A stretch of 64,000 nucleotides of DNA. Source: Rufibacter sediminis. GTDB lineage: Bacteria > Bacteroidota > Bacteroidia > Cytophagales > Hymenobacteraceae. Shown one piece after another: positions 42,317 to 50,955 of the stretch. How positions within the stretch are numbered: the stretch's first letter is position 1; each line of letters starts with the position of its first letter. The stretch spans positions 1-64,000 of the forward strand of contig NZ_JACOAF010000018.1 of the NCBI RefSeq assembly GCF_014269285.1, in the 5' to 3' direction. A program made the translations under genes and the position numbers. The notes under the pieces are model-generated. The model searched no databases, had not been told where the DNA came from, and saw only the letters and a program-made list of their open reading frames with translations.

Positions 42317-45300
42317 TCACCTAATCCCTTGATAATGCAGCAAGAATAGTTCTTCCAGCTGCTTTGCGTTGGGGAAGTGGGCTGCGTGTGCGGCTTGCGC
42401 CAGGATTTGTAAGCCATAGAGGTTCACTTGTCGTTCCCGCTCAAAATGGGCGGGTTGGGTGGCGTAGTACCGGAGTTGGGCGTCAAAGCGGTGGGAGAGC
42501 AGGTGCGTGAGTTCTTTTGCTTCTCTTGTGAGACCGGCTTGGGCGAGGGGTAAGACCAGATCGGCGCTCTCGAAGTTGTGCGGCGCTCCGGCATCCGGCA
42601 TCAGGGTGAGGCAGGCTTTCAGGACTTTCTGGGCCTGCGCAGTATCTCCGGCTTTCAGGTGGGCCAGCGCCAGCTCCCCGAAGTTCCGGCGGTAGATCGG
42701 CACAATCTGCGACATAAAGTTCTCTTCATACGGTTGGTCTGGGTTCGTGAGGCCGGTGTACTGGAAGTGCTGCAGGAGGTTTTTATGGGTCCGGAGCCGG
42801 TCTACGTACGCGTCTGAATGCGGATCTGGGTTGCGGGCAGGAACTAGGCGCAGGGCTTGCCCCTCCAGTTGCAGGAATGGCTGCAGACCCAGTTCAGCAG
42901 ACTCAGAGCCGGTGCTGGAGAAGTAGATGGGGCGTTGCCATTGGTTGGAGGCCATCAGGTCCAGAATGAACAGGTGCTTTTTCTCCAGCGCGCTGGCTTT
43001 CAGTTCCCAGCTCATTTCTTCTGCTACGTGACGGGCGCGCTCCGGCGAGACGGTGCCGTTTTGCAGGACTTGATCTTTGTTGACCGCTAAGCGGAGGCGT
43101 TTGGTAGGCAGGGCGTTCAAAGTGCGGCCATCCTGCGTTTGGAGCTGCAGGGCCGGGTGGTTCTGCTTGAGTAGCTGCAGGTATTGGTTCAGGTCCATGC
43201 CGCTGTCCTGCACCGAGGGGTTGGGCACGTACGGCAGGTAGTTGTTCTCGCTGTATAAGTAGCTCGCCAGGGGCAAGGTGCCGGGCAGCGGGGCCGAGGC
43301 GTTCACCTGCCGGCGGGCCTGTTCAATGTACCAGTCGGTGTTGAGGTAGGTCATGACCAGCACGCGCACATCGGTCCGGAAACCTTCCACTTCCTGGGCG
43401 TACCAGAGCGGGAACGTGTCATTGTCGCCGTTGGTGAACAGAATGGCGTTAGAGGCCACGGAGCTGAGCAGGTTCTTCGCGGAGTCCAACGCGTGGTGCC
43501 GGTCTGAGCGGTTGTGGTCATCGTACCCTTCGGCCAGCAGCAGAACGGGAACGGATAGCGCCAGCAAAGTTGCCACGGTTGCGGCCAGTACTTGAGACGA
43601 AAACAAACGCCGGAGGAAGTTGCCCACCGCCAGCACGCCCAGGCCAATCCAGAGGCTGAAGGCGTAATAAGAACCGGCAAAAGTGTAGTCGCGCTCGCGC
43701 GGTTCTACGGGCGGCTGGTTCAGGTACAGCACAATGGCGATGCCAGTAAAGAAGAACAGCAGCAGCACCACCCAGGCATCACTGGATTTGCGCCTGAATT
43801 GGAAAAACAGCCCCAAAACGCCCAGCAGCAGCGGCAACAGGAAGAACTGGTTCCGGGCTTTGCTTTCGCGGATTGGCGAGGGCACATCGGTTTTCTGCTC
43901 CCAGGGCCACAGCACGCCGGCGCCTTGCACCTCGCTCTGCCGCCCGATGAAGTTCCACCCGAAGTAGCGCCAGTACATGTGGTTCAGCTGGTAGTTCCAC
44001 AGGAAACGCAGGTTCTCCCCGAAACCCGGTTTTTGCCCTTCCTGCACGTTTACCCAGTATTGGTAAGCCCGCAGGTGCACCGGCTGGTCTGAGTACAAAC
44101 GTGGCAGCAGGGTTTTGTCCTGATCATTATAGAGCGCCGAGTAGGAATAATCCACCACCGCGTATTTGCCGTTCTGGGGCGAATAGATGGGAGCGCCTTT
44201 CTCAAAGCTCTGCGCCTGCGCGTTGAACTGCGGACCATACAATAGCGGACGGCTGCCGTACTGTTCCCGCTTGAGGTAACTCACGAAGGAAAGCAGGTTC
44301 TCGGGGTTGTTCTCGTCGATGGGCGGGTTGTAGCTTGAGCGGATGGGCACCATCAGGTAAGAAGAATAGCCCAGCAGCACCAGGATGAGCGCCACCAGCG
44401 CATTATGCCACAGCGCTTTCTGATTCGTTTTGGCCCAACGCAAGCCGTACACGATTGCGGCGGTTAAACCCAGTAAAAACAGAACCACTCCTCCGCCGTA
44501 CGGTAAGCCTATCGTGTTCACGAAAAACACTTCCACCGAGCCCGCCACGGAGGGCAGCCCCGTAATCACGCCTTCCATGATGGCCAGCACCAGAATGCCG
44601 CCAATGCTGAGGGCCAGCAGAATGCCGCCACGGGTAGGTTTGTACTTCCGGAAGTAGACCAGCAGCGCAATGGCCGGCAAAGCGACCAGATTGAGCAGGT
44701 GCACGCCAATGGAAAGCCCCACCAGGTACGCCAGACCCAAAAGCCAGCGGTCCGCCTCCGGCGCATCGGCCTCAGCTTGCCACTTCAGGGCGGCCCAGAC
44801 CACCACGGCGGTAAAGAACGAGGACAGCGCGTAAACCTCGGCCTCCACGGCGCTGAACCAGAAAGAATCGGTGAAGGCGAAGGCTAGGGCTCCCACCGCG
44901 CCGCTTCCCAGCCACAGGATTTGCTGACTTGCGCCGGGGCCTTCTTGGGAAGCCGGCAGCAGCCGCTGCGACAACAGCGTGATGCTCCAGAACAGGAACA
45001 GCACCGTGCCCGCGCTGCTCAACGCCGAGAAGAAGTTCATCCACCAGGCCACTTTGGTCACCTCCCCGAAACTCAGCAAGGTGAACAGCCGCCCGATGAG
45101 CAGGAACAGCGGAGCGCCCGGCGGATGCGGCACCTGCAGTTTGTAGGCGGCGGCAATGAACTCCCCGGTGTCCCAGAAACTGGTGGTGGGTTCTAGCGTC
45201 AGGACATACACGGTTAGGGAGATCAGCCCGACAACCCAGCCGAGGCCCATATTCCAGCGCCTGAACCTTTGCCAAGCAGGGGGCAGGGTCGTTTCCGTTT

Positions 45301-45550
45301 TAAGGCTGTTTTTCTGGAAGATGCCAAAAAACGGCAGCATGAACCCCAGGACTACCAGCAGAGGTCCCAGCGTGAGTCCCTGAAAACCGTAGCCCTGCGG
45401 CGTGGAATCGGTAGCCATCAGGAGGAAACCCAGCCCAACGGCAGCCATGCCCAGAAACATCGGCAGGAACTGCTTGCGCGTGAAAAGGAGGGGAGCCGAG
45501 GGCATGATGACTGGTTTGGGCGACTGGGTGCGGCTAATGTGGAGGGTCAT
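42317..45550 (-). CDS. DUF2723 polytopic membrane protein (protein O-mannosyltransferase-like)
   Basis: 1077 residues. About a dozen membrane helices occupy residues ~25-690. The family signature is in the first periplasmic loop: LEPTTSFWDTGEFIAAAYKLQVPHPPGAPLF, whose D and E match the catalytic acids of GT-C enzymes. The C-terminal ~380 residues are periplasmic, with WRTDVRVL-like text absent but NGDNDTFPLWYAQEVEGFRTDV present, then a helical tail. DUF2723 proteins are linked to transfer of mannose to secreted proteins in Bacteroidota, so it likely begins O-glycosylation of exported proteins. Two segments resemble the genome palindrome (residues ~73-85 and ~577-589). Confidence 0.9.
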   Translation of the reverse strand: MTLHISRTQSPKPVIMPSAPLLFTRKQFLPMFLGMAAVGLGFLLMATDSTPQGYGFQGLTLGPLLVVLGFMLPFFGIFQKNSLKTETTLPPAWQRFRRWNMGLGWVVGLISLTVYVLTLEPTTSFWDTGEFIAAAYKLQVPHPPGAPLFLLIGRLFTLLSFGEVTKVAWWMNFFSALSSAGTVLFLFWSITLLSQRLLPASQEGPGASQQILWLGSGAVGALAFAFTDSFWFSAVEAEVYALSSFFTAVVVWAALKWQAEADAPEADRWLLGLAYLVGLSIGVHLLNLVALPAIALLVYFRKYKPTRGGILLALSIGGILVLAIMEGVITGLPSVAGSVEVFFVNTIGLPYGGGVVLFLLGLTAAIVYGLRWAKTNQKALWHNALVALILVLLGYSSYLMVPIRSSYNPPIDENNPENLLSFVSYLKREQYGSRPLLYGPQFNAQAQSFEKGAPIYSPQNGKYAVVDYSYSALYNDQDKTLLPRLYSDQPVHLRAYQYWVNVQEGQKPGFGENLRFLWNYQLNHMYWRYFGWNFIGRQSEVQGAGVLWPWEQKTDVPSPIRESKARNQFFLLPLLLGVLGLFFQFRRKSSDAWVVLLLFFFTGIAIVLYLNQPPVEPRERDYTFAGSYYAFSLWIGLGVLAVGNFLRRLFSSQVLAATVATLLALSVPVLLLAEGYDDHNRSDRHHALDSAKNLLSSVASNAILFTNGDNDTFPLWYAQEVEGFRTDVRVLVMTYLNTDWYIEQARRQVNASAPLPGTLPLASYLYSENNYLPYVPNPSVQDSGMDLNQYLQLLKQNHPALQLQTQDGRTLNALPTKRLRLAVNKDQVLQNGTVSPERARHVAEEMSWELKASALEKKHLFILDLMASNQWQRPIYFSSTGSESAELGLQPFLQLEGQALRLVPARNPDPHSDAYVDRLRTHKNLLQHFQYTGLTNPDQPYEENFMSQIVPIYRRNFGELALAHLKAGDTAQAQKVLKACLTLMPDAGAPHNFESADLVLPLAQAGLTREAKELTHLLSHRFDAQLRYYATQPAHFERERQVNLYGLQILAQAAHAAHFPNAKQLEELFLLHYQGIR
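43785..43822. repeat. palindromic element absorbed in coding sequence (DUF2723)
   Basis: GATTTGCGCCTGAATTGG followed by AAAAACAGCCCCAAAACGCC; encodes GVLGLFFQFRRKS at a helix-to-loop boundary. Confidence 0.45.
45296..45335. repeat. palindromic element absorbed in coding sequence (DUF2723 N-terminus)
   Basis: CGTTTTAAGGCTGTTTTTCT with a weaker complement ATGCCAAAAAACGGC; encodes about LPFFGIFQKNSLKTE just after the second helix. Confidence 0.45.
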
Positions 45551-45679
45551 AGTTGGCAGAAATAGGTCCGGTACAAACTTACCGGCTCCAACAACGCACC
45601 CTGGTTAACGGTTTGTAAAACTTTGTTAATGACATGTTAATGGTCCATACCAGACGCATAAATTCTGTACTTTAGCCCC

Positions 45680-46960
45680 ATGAGCCGTCAAAAGATTCAA
45701 ATCATTCTGGTGCTGGCGTGCGTGTCACTGGTGGCGCTGCTGAGTGTGCAGCTATTGTGGCTGAACAAGGCCTACAATGCCCAGGAACGCGCCTTCAACC
45801 ACAGTGTGCAGGTGGCGCTGACCAGCGTAGCCGACCAGTTGCTGACCAAGTCCGGGAAGGGAAACCTTACTTCGGTGGAGCCGGTACAGCAGGTAGCCTC
45901 CAATTTCTTCGTGGCGGAACTGAAGGCCAACGTAGACCCTGGGCTGGCGCGTCAGTTGCTGCAGCAGGAACTGGCCAAGCGGCAGCTGCACGAGCGCTAC
46001 GAGTTCGGGCTCTACAACAGTTTTGATGACACGCTCATGTTTGGGCAGTACATCGCGGCTCCGCAGCGGCAACTCACCACGGGCAAAGTCCCGGTGATTC
46101 GGCATGAAAAAGCGGGAGCGGTGCCGATGTATAATCTGGCGGTGGTATTTCCGGGTAAGACGTCGTTTATTCTGAAGGAGATGGAGTTCTGGTGGTATTC
46201 TACCGGTGCGCTGCTGCTGGTGGTGCTGTTCTTCGCCTATACTTTCTTCCAGATTCTGCGCGAGAAACGCCTTTCTGAGCTCAAAACCGATTTCATCAAC
46301 AACCTCACCCATGAGCTGCAAACCCCCATCACCAACATCGGGCTGGCCAGCGAGGTGCTCCGCAAACGCTCCGAAACGCTTTCCCCGGACCGGTTGACCC
46401 GCTACCATGACCTTATCCATTCCGAGAACGAGCGGCTGCGGGCGCAGGTGGAGCGGGTGCTGCAGATGGCCACTCTGGAACGCCAGGAGCTGGCTTTGAA
46501 GAAAGAAACCATTGACCTGCACGCGCTCCTGGAGGAGACCGGCCAGAACCTGTCGCCCCGGTTGCAGCAACGCGCCGGCCACCTGCGGTTAGACCTGCAA
46601 GCCACCAACCCCCTCGTCCACGCCGATGGCCTGCACGTGGCCAATGCCCTCTACAGTTTGCTGGACAACGCCGAGAAGTACTCTGCCGAGGCTCCCGAGA
46701 TTGAGGTGAGCACCCAAAACACCGAGCAGGGCATTTTGATCAGCATCCGGGACCGGGGCATCGGGATAAAGCAGGAGTTCCAGAAGTTTCTGTTCGATAA
46801 GTTTTACCGCGTGCCGCAGGGCAACGTGCACAATGTAAAAGGCTTCGGGCTGGGGTTGAGTTACGTGAAGGCCATCATGGAGGCGCACCACGGGCAGGTG
46901 ACCGTAGAGAGCACCGAGCAGCAGGGCACCTGTTTCACGTTGGTGCTGCCAATGAACTAA
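45680..46960 (+). CDS. sensor histidine kinase (RprX-like)
   Basis: 426 residues. Helix at 8-27, periplasmic sensor of ~150 residues, second helix at ~174-197 (STGALLLVVLFFAYTFFQIL), then HisKA with FINNLTHELQTPI (H211) and HATPase_c with N-box LLDNAEKYS, DRGIGI, FDKFYRV and GFGLGLSYV. Inner-membrane kinase of the OmpR-partner class. The first helix and AFNHSVQVALTSVAD sensor start resemble Bacteroidota RprX. A TACTTTAG sequence 13 bases before the start may be its -7 box. The RprY-like regulator that would normally adjoin lies 3.2 kb away, after two plus-strand genes and one minus-strand gene. Confidence 0.93.
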   Translation: MSRQKIQIILVLACVSLVALLSVQLLWLNKAYNAQERAFNHSVQVALTSVADQLLTKSGKGNLTSVEPVQQVASNFFVAELKANVDPGLARQLLQQELAKRQLHERYEFGLYNSFDDTLMFGQYIAAPQRQLTTGKVPVIRHEKAGAVPMYNLAVVFPGKTSFILKEMEFWWYSTGALLLVVLFFAYTFFQILREKRLSELKTDFINNLTHELQTPITNIGLASEVLRKRSETLSPDRLTRYHDLIHSENERLRAQVERVLQMATLERQELALKKETIDLHALLEETGQNLSPRLQQRAGHLRLDLQATNPLVHADGLHVANALYSLLDNAEKYSAEAPEIEVSTQNTEQGILISIRDRGIGIKQEFQKFLFDKFYRVPQGNVHNVKGFGLGLSYVKAIMEAHHGQVTVESTEQQGTCFTLVLPMN

Positions 46961-47307
46961 GAGCGGTGTTTTACGGCCCTTTTCTGAAAAGCAGGCTTTT
47001 TACGCAGTACCTCCAGGATGATGTCAGAGACTTTGGCGATTTCCTGGGAGGTATACTCCGGGAAGTAGTCAATGGCGCTGATGGATTTCTGCAGGTCCAG
47101 GCGTCGGGCGTAATGAAGCACGAGCACGTGGTTTTGGTCGGTGATGTAGAACTCCAGGGGCAAATTGAGGGAGGAAGCGCCCAGCCGCTCCAACCGCTCG
47201 CAGTGGATGGTCTGTTCTTCCGTCAGATAACCACCGGCTATCACCTTGACCTTCAGCATCAGGGGCTCAAGATCCGTTAACAATGTATTCAGCTGAACTA
47301 CCTTCAT
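46957..47307 (-). CDS. small hypothetical protein, tail encoded by palindromic element
   Basis: About 116 residues from the ATG at 47307 (an earlier in-frame start at 47373 is doubtful). Not recognised. It appears soluble, mixed alpha/beta (FYITDQNHVLVLHYARRLDL, ISAIDYFPEYTSQEIAKVSD), and ends in a basic tail KKPAFQKRAVKHRS. That tail is exactly the translated 40-bp palindrome at 46963-47005, which probably extended the protein. The 3' end overlaps the last four bases of the convergent kinase gene. Confidence 0.6.
   Translation of the reverse strand: MKVVQLNTLLTDLEPLMLKVKVIAGGYLTEEQTIHCERLERLGASSLNLPLEFYITDQNHVLVLHYARRLDLQKSISAIDYFPEYTSQEIAKVSDIILEVLRKKPAFQKRAVKHRS
46963..47005. repeat. palindromic element forming the C-terminus of a small protein
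   Basis: GCGGTGTTTTACGGCCCTTTTC and GAAAAGCAGGCTTTTTACGC; sits between the kinase stop and the body of the minus-strand gene. Confidence 0.6.
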
Positions 47308-47513
47308 GACGCATCTTTTAGAAAGGTAAGTTACTTTCTTCCAGCCGCTTGATGATGACCGAATTGTTACCATTTGCCCGCTGATGTTACGGAATTGTTA
47401 CCAAGTGGCAGGCTGTTGATTCTGATGTCGCCCCAGCGTTCAGAAGCACCCCAGGGGGTAGGCTACCAACCTGCAAAACAGGCAAGGCAATTCCTCGCTA
47501 CCGCTTCCCCTGA

Positions 47514-47556
47514 ACGCTGCTTTTGGCATCTTTTCCAAAAAAAACTCCCAAAGCGC
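47514..47556. repeat. 40-bp palindromic element, degenerate
   Basis: ACGCTGCTTTTGGCATCTTTTC / AAAAACTCCCAAAGCGCC in the divergent gap before the lipase-like gene. The rest of 47308-47682 is unremarkable and turns AT-rich near 47580-47620. Confidence 0.5.
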
Positions 47557-47682
47557 CCTACTCTGTTTTTGGTATTTAACAGAAGCGAGAATTTATTGTG
47601 TTTTAATTGATTTATTAATTTAATACCTTGACTATCAGAGGAGAGTGAAAATACGGTGTGGATGCGTTTAAAAGACCGAGGC

Positions 47683-48882
47683 ATGAAAAAGAATTTACTT
47701 ACCCTGCGTTGGCTAGTGCTGGCGCTCGTCATCTTCAGTGGGTGTACTTCTTCAGATGAAGATCCGCAACCGGACAATAAGCAGTACTTCGTTTCCGCCT
47801 CCTCGGTGGCCAAGGTGCCCAAGCTGGTGTTGCAGACCTACGCGGTGACGGCGGGGTTCGGGAATTTTGTCTCGTACATTGACTATGACATTGAGGTGTA
47901 TCGGTTTGTGTACAACACCACGTACAAGGGCAGCCCGGTGCAGGCCTCGGGCTTGCTGTGCCTGCCGCAGAATACCCCCTCGGCGCCGGCGCTGGTGAGC
48001 GCCCAGCACGGCACCATTTTCGCCGACAGCGATGCGCCCTCCAATTTCCCGGGCGGGTTCTCGGGGTTTGAGCTGTTCGCGGCGGTAGGCTACATCACCG
48101 TCATTCCGGATTTCATTGGCTATGGCACCTCCAAAGACATTGTACATCCTTACTATGACGAGGAACACTCGGCGGCCACCGTGGTGGACATGCTCAAAGC
48201 CGCCAAGTATTACCTGGGCCAGGAGAACATCCAGACCAATGACAACCTGTTCCTGATTGGCTATTCAGAGGGCGGCTACGTGACGCTGGCGGCCCAGAAG
48301 GAGATTGAGTCTGACCAGAGCCATGACCTGGACCTCACGGCGGTGGCGGCCGGGGCTGGCGGGTATGACCTGAACGGCATGCTCTCCACCATCTCCACTA
48401 CCGCCACTTACGCAGAGCCTTCCTTCCTGCCCCTCATCCTGAACAGCTACAACATCACCTACAACTGGAACCGCCCCTTCACTGATTTCTTCCGGCAGCC
48501 GTACGCCGACCGCATGCCCGGCTTGCTGGACGGCTCCAAAGACCGCGAGGAAATCAACAGCCAGCTCACCACTTCCATCCCAGATCTTTTCGCCCCCACG
48601 TTTTACGCCAACCTGAGCAACCCCGCCGGAGAAACGGTGCTGAAACAGGCGCTCACCAACAACAGCCTCCTGGACTGGAAACCCGCCAGCCCTACCCGGC
48701 TCTACCACGGCACCCAGGACGAAGCGGTTTTCTTCCAGACCTCCGTCACCACCTACAACCAGTTCCGGGCGGCGGGCGCTACCAACGTGGAGTTTTTCCC
48801 CCTTGAAGGCGGCATGCACCGCACCAGCGTAGAACCCATGATGCTGGACGTCTTGCCCTGGTTTGAGTCTCTAGACAACTAG
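47683..48882 (+). CDS. lipase/esterase-like alpha/beta-hydrolase lipoprotein
   Basis: 400 residues from the ATG at 47683. Signal peptide with lipobox FSGC (Cys21) and an acidic linker (SSDEDPQPDNKQ). Alpha/beta-hydrolase features: SAQHGTIFADSDAP near the oxyanion hole, VIPDFIGYGTSKDIVHPYYD, nucleophile elbow GYSEGG (Ser195), and late Asp/His regions YHGTQDEAVFF and EGGMHRTS. It resembles secretory lipases and bacterial homologues anchored in the outer membrane. Probable ester substrate; a lid-like helical stretch lies at ~230-290. Confidence 0.87.
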   Translation: MKKNLLTLRWLVLALVIFSGCTSSDEDPQPDNKQYFVSASSVAKVPKLVLQTYAVTAGFGNFVSYIDYDIEVYRFVYNTTYKGSPVQASGLLCLPQNTPSAPALVSAQHGTIFADSDAPSNFPGGFSGFELFAAVGYITVIPDFIGYGTSKDIVHPYYDEEHSAATVVDMLKAAKYYLGQENIQTNDNLFLIGYSEGGYVTLAAQKEIESDQSHDLDLTAVAAGAGGYDLNGMLSTISTTATYAEPSFLPLILNSYNITYNWNRPFTDFFRQPYADRMPGLLDGSKDREEINSQLTTSIPDLFAPTFYANLSNPAGETVLKQALTNNSLLDWKPASPTRLYHGTQDEAVFFQTSVTTYNQFRAAGATNVEFFPLEGGMHRTSVEPMMLDVLPWFESLDN

Positions 48883-48966
48883 AAACGCTGCCCGCAGGAT
48901 GCCCGCCGTTATCCAGATGAAATTCTAAGGAAACACCAGCCGGACAGGAGCGAGCAGAAGTTTGTA

Positions 48967-49006
48967 GCGTTTCTCGGCGGTTTTCCAGAAATTGGGCCCG
49001 AAACGC
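48967..49006. repeat. 40-bp palindromic element
   Basis: GCGTTTCTCGGCGGTTTTCC / AGAAATTGGGCCCGAAACGC, 15 bases before the DNA-alkylation-repair start codon. Confidence 0.65.
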
Positions 49007-49021
49007 ACCAAACCCCTTTGC

Positions 49022-50128
49022 ATGAGTACGCTGCTGAAAGATGTTTATTCGCCTGAGTTTTTCCATCGGTTCGCGGAAGTAGTGCAGAAGGTGGTGCCCA
49101 CGTTTGAGAAAGCCGAGTTCCTGAACCAGATTTTTGCCGATGGCTGGGAAACCAAAGAACTGAAGGCGCGCATGCGGCATACGGCCCAGGTGCTGCATCA
49201 TTTTTTGCCCGGTCAGTACCCAGCCGCCGTTTCCCTCTTGTTGCAGATCATCCGGCAGTTGCAGGACGAGCAGTTTCCGGTGCAGCATGTGGAGTTCATG
49301 TTCTTCCCTGATTATGTAGAGCTCTACGGCCTGGAGGATCTGGAAACGTCGGTGCCGGCCATGGAGCAGATCACGCAGTTCATCAGCTGTGAATTCGCGG
49401 TTCGGCCTTTTATTCTAGCTTATCCCGCCCAGATGATGACCCAGATGCTGCTCTGGTCCACGCATGAACATGCCTGGGTCAGGCGCTTCGCCAGCGAGGG
49501 AGCCCGTCCCCGGTTGCCTTGGGCCATGGCGTTGCCGTTCCTGAAACGCGATCCGGCCCCGCTGCTGCCCATCCTGGAGAACCTGAAAGCCGATTCGTCG
49601 GAGTTCGTGCGCCGCAGCGTGGCCAACAACCTCAACGACATCTCCAAAGACAACCCCGATCTGGTGCTGCACCTGCTGGCGAAATGGAAAGGCCACAGCA
49701 AAGAAACGGATTGGGTGGTGAAGCACGGCTCCCGCACGCTGCTCAAGCAAGGGCACCCCGAGGTGCTGCGCTATTTTGGTTACGAAGACGATGCCCCGCT
49801 GGAGGTAAAGAACTTTCAGGTTCTCACCCCAGCGGTGGCGCTGGGAAAGGATCTCCAGTTTTCGTTTCAGCTGAAGAACACCGCCCAGGTGCCTCAGAAA
49901 GTGCGGTTAGAATACGGCGTGTATTACCAGAAGGCCAATCAATCGCTGGCGCGAAAAGTGTTCAAGATCAGCGAGCGGGTGTTTGCGCCCGCGGAGGAAT
50001 GCACCATTTCCCGGCGGCAGAGCTTCAGGCCCATTACCACGCGCCGGTACTATCCGGGAGCGCACCGCGTTTCCCTGATCGTGAACGGGCAGGAAAAAGA
50101 CATCGCAGACTTTATAGTGGTACCTTAG
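49022..50128 (+). CDS. DNA alkylation repair protein, HEAT-repeat (AlkC-type)
   Basis: 368 residues from the ATG at 49022. Alpha-solenoid with HEAT-like repeats; STHEHAWVRRFASEGARPRLPW and SSEFVRRSVANNLNDISKDNPDLV are the characteristic segments of AlkC/AlkD-like glycosylases. The last ~100 residues are a beta-sandwich (LQFSFQLKNTAQVPQKVRLEYGVYY), as in AlkC proteins carrying an immunoglobulin-like domain. Removes N3- or N7-alkylated purines from DNA. Four bases separate its stop from the response-regulator start, so the two are surely co-transcribed, an unusual pairing. Confidence 0.9.
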   Translation: MSTLLKDVYSPEFFHRFAEVVQKVVPTFEKAEFLNQIFADGWETKELKARMRHTAQVLHHFLPGQYPAAVSLLLQIIRQLQDEQFPVQHVEFMFFPDYVELYGLEDLETSVPAMEQITQFISCEFAVRPFILAYPAQMMTQMLLWSTHEHAWVRRFASEGARPRLPWAMALPFLKRDPAPLLPILENLKADSSEFVRRSVANNLNDISKDNPDLVLHLLAKWKGHSKETDWVVKHGSRTLLKQGHPEVLRYFGYEDDAPLEVKNFQVLTPAVALGKDLQFSFQLKNTAQVPQKVRLEYGVYYQKANQSLARKVFKISERVFAPAEECTISRRQSFRPITTRRYYPGAHRVSLIVNGQEKDIADFIVVP

Positions 50129-50132
50129 CGGC

Positions 50133-50840
50133 ATGGCACATATCTTACTGGTGGAAGACGACCCCAACCTGGGATTTCTGTTGCAGGACAGCCTGGAGAC
50201 GGCGGGCTACACCGTTACGCTCTGCCCCGATGGGGAAGCCGGGTTAGCCGCCTTCGCGCAGCAAACCTTCGATCTCTGCGTGCTGGACGTGATGCTGCCC
50301 CACCGCGACGGGTTTTCGGTGGCCGAGGAAATGCGGAAACGCGAAATCTCGGTTCCCTTCATGTTCCTGACCGCCAAAGCCCTCAAAGCCGATCGGTTGC
50401 AGGGCTTTGAGCTGGGCTGCGACGATTACCTGACCAAACCCTTCGGGCTGGAGGAACTGGTGTACCGCGTCAAAGCCATTCTGCGCCGCACGGTCCGCGT
50501 TTCAGAGCCAGTTTCCGAAAAACCGCCCCAAAACGCCCCCGAAGTTCTTACCTTCGGCGCGTCTACCCTGGAAGTCAAAAACCTGCTGTTGCACGTAGGC
50601 GGCCACACCCATACCCTCACCGACCGCGAGGCCGAACTGCTCCGGCTCTTTGTGCAGCACCCGCACCAACTGCTGCGCCGCGAGGAAATCCTGCAACGCC
50701 TCTGGCAGGACGATGGCTACTTTGTGGGCCGCAGCCTGGACGTGTTCATCTCCCGACTCCGCAAATACCTGCAACCAGATTCCTCCGTGAAGATCACCAC
50801 TGTGCACGGCCGCGGCTACAAGCTGGAAGTAGCGGAGTAA
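50133..50840 (+). CDS. OmpR-family response regulator (RprY-like)
   Basis: 235 residues. Receiver: HILLVEDDPNLGFLLQDSLE, D52 in VLDVMLPHRDG, FLTAK and YLTKPFGLEEL. DNA-binding winged helix from ~137: ALTDRE-type LTDREAELLRLFV, LLRREEILQRLW, and VFISRLRKYLQPD with GRGYKLEV. The linker between (residues ~122-135) is encoded by a copy of the genome palindrome. Likely partner of the kinase at 45680. Transcribed with the DNA-alkylation-repair gene. Confidence 0.95.
   Translation: MAHILLVEDDPNLGFLLQDSLETAGYTVTLCPDGEAGLAAFAQQTFDLCVLDVMLPHRDGFSVAEEMRKREISVPFMFLTAKALKADRLQGFELGCDDYLTKPFGLEELVYRVKAILRRTVRVSEPVSEKPPQNAPEVLTFGASTLEVKNLLLHVGGHTHTLTDREAELLRLFVQHPHQLLRREEILQRLWQDDGYFVGRSLDVFISRLRKYLQPDSSVKITTVHGRGYKLEVAE
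50497..50537. repeat. palindromic element absorbed in coding sequence (regulator linker)
   Basis: GCGTTTCAGAGCCAGTTTCC / GAAAAACCGCCCCAAAACGCC, encoding VRVSEPVSEKPPQNA exactly between receiver and DNA-binding domain. Confidence 0.6.
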
Positions 50841-50841
50841 A

Positions 50842-50880
50842 GGCGTTTTGGGATAGTTTTCAGAAAACAGGCCCAAAACG
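50842..50880. repeat. 40-bp palindromic element
   Basis: GGCGTTTTGGGATAGTTTTC / GAAAACAGGCCCAAAACG, directly after the regulator stop. Confidence 0.7.
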
Positions 50881-50923
50881 GAAGCGCCCCGGAAGCCGCA
50901 TGGTAGTGCTTCCGGGGCGCTTC
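50881..50923. terminator. bidirectional terminator between convergent genes
   Basis: GAAGCGCCCCGGAAGC (50881-50896) and exact complement (50908-50923), 11-nt loop, abutting the preceding palindrome. Confidence 0.75.
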
Positions 50924-50955
50924 TGGTTACATGTGCTGCTCATGATGGAGTTGCT

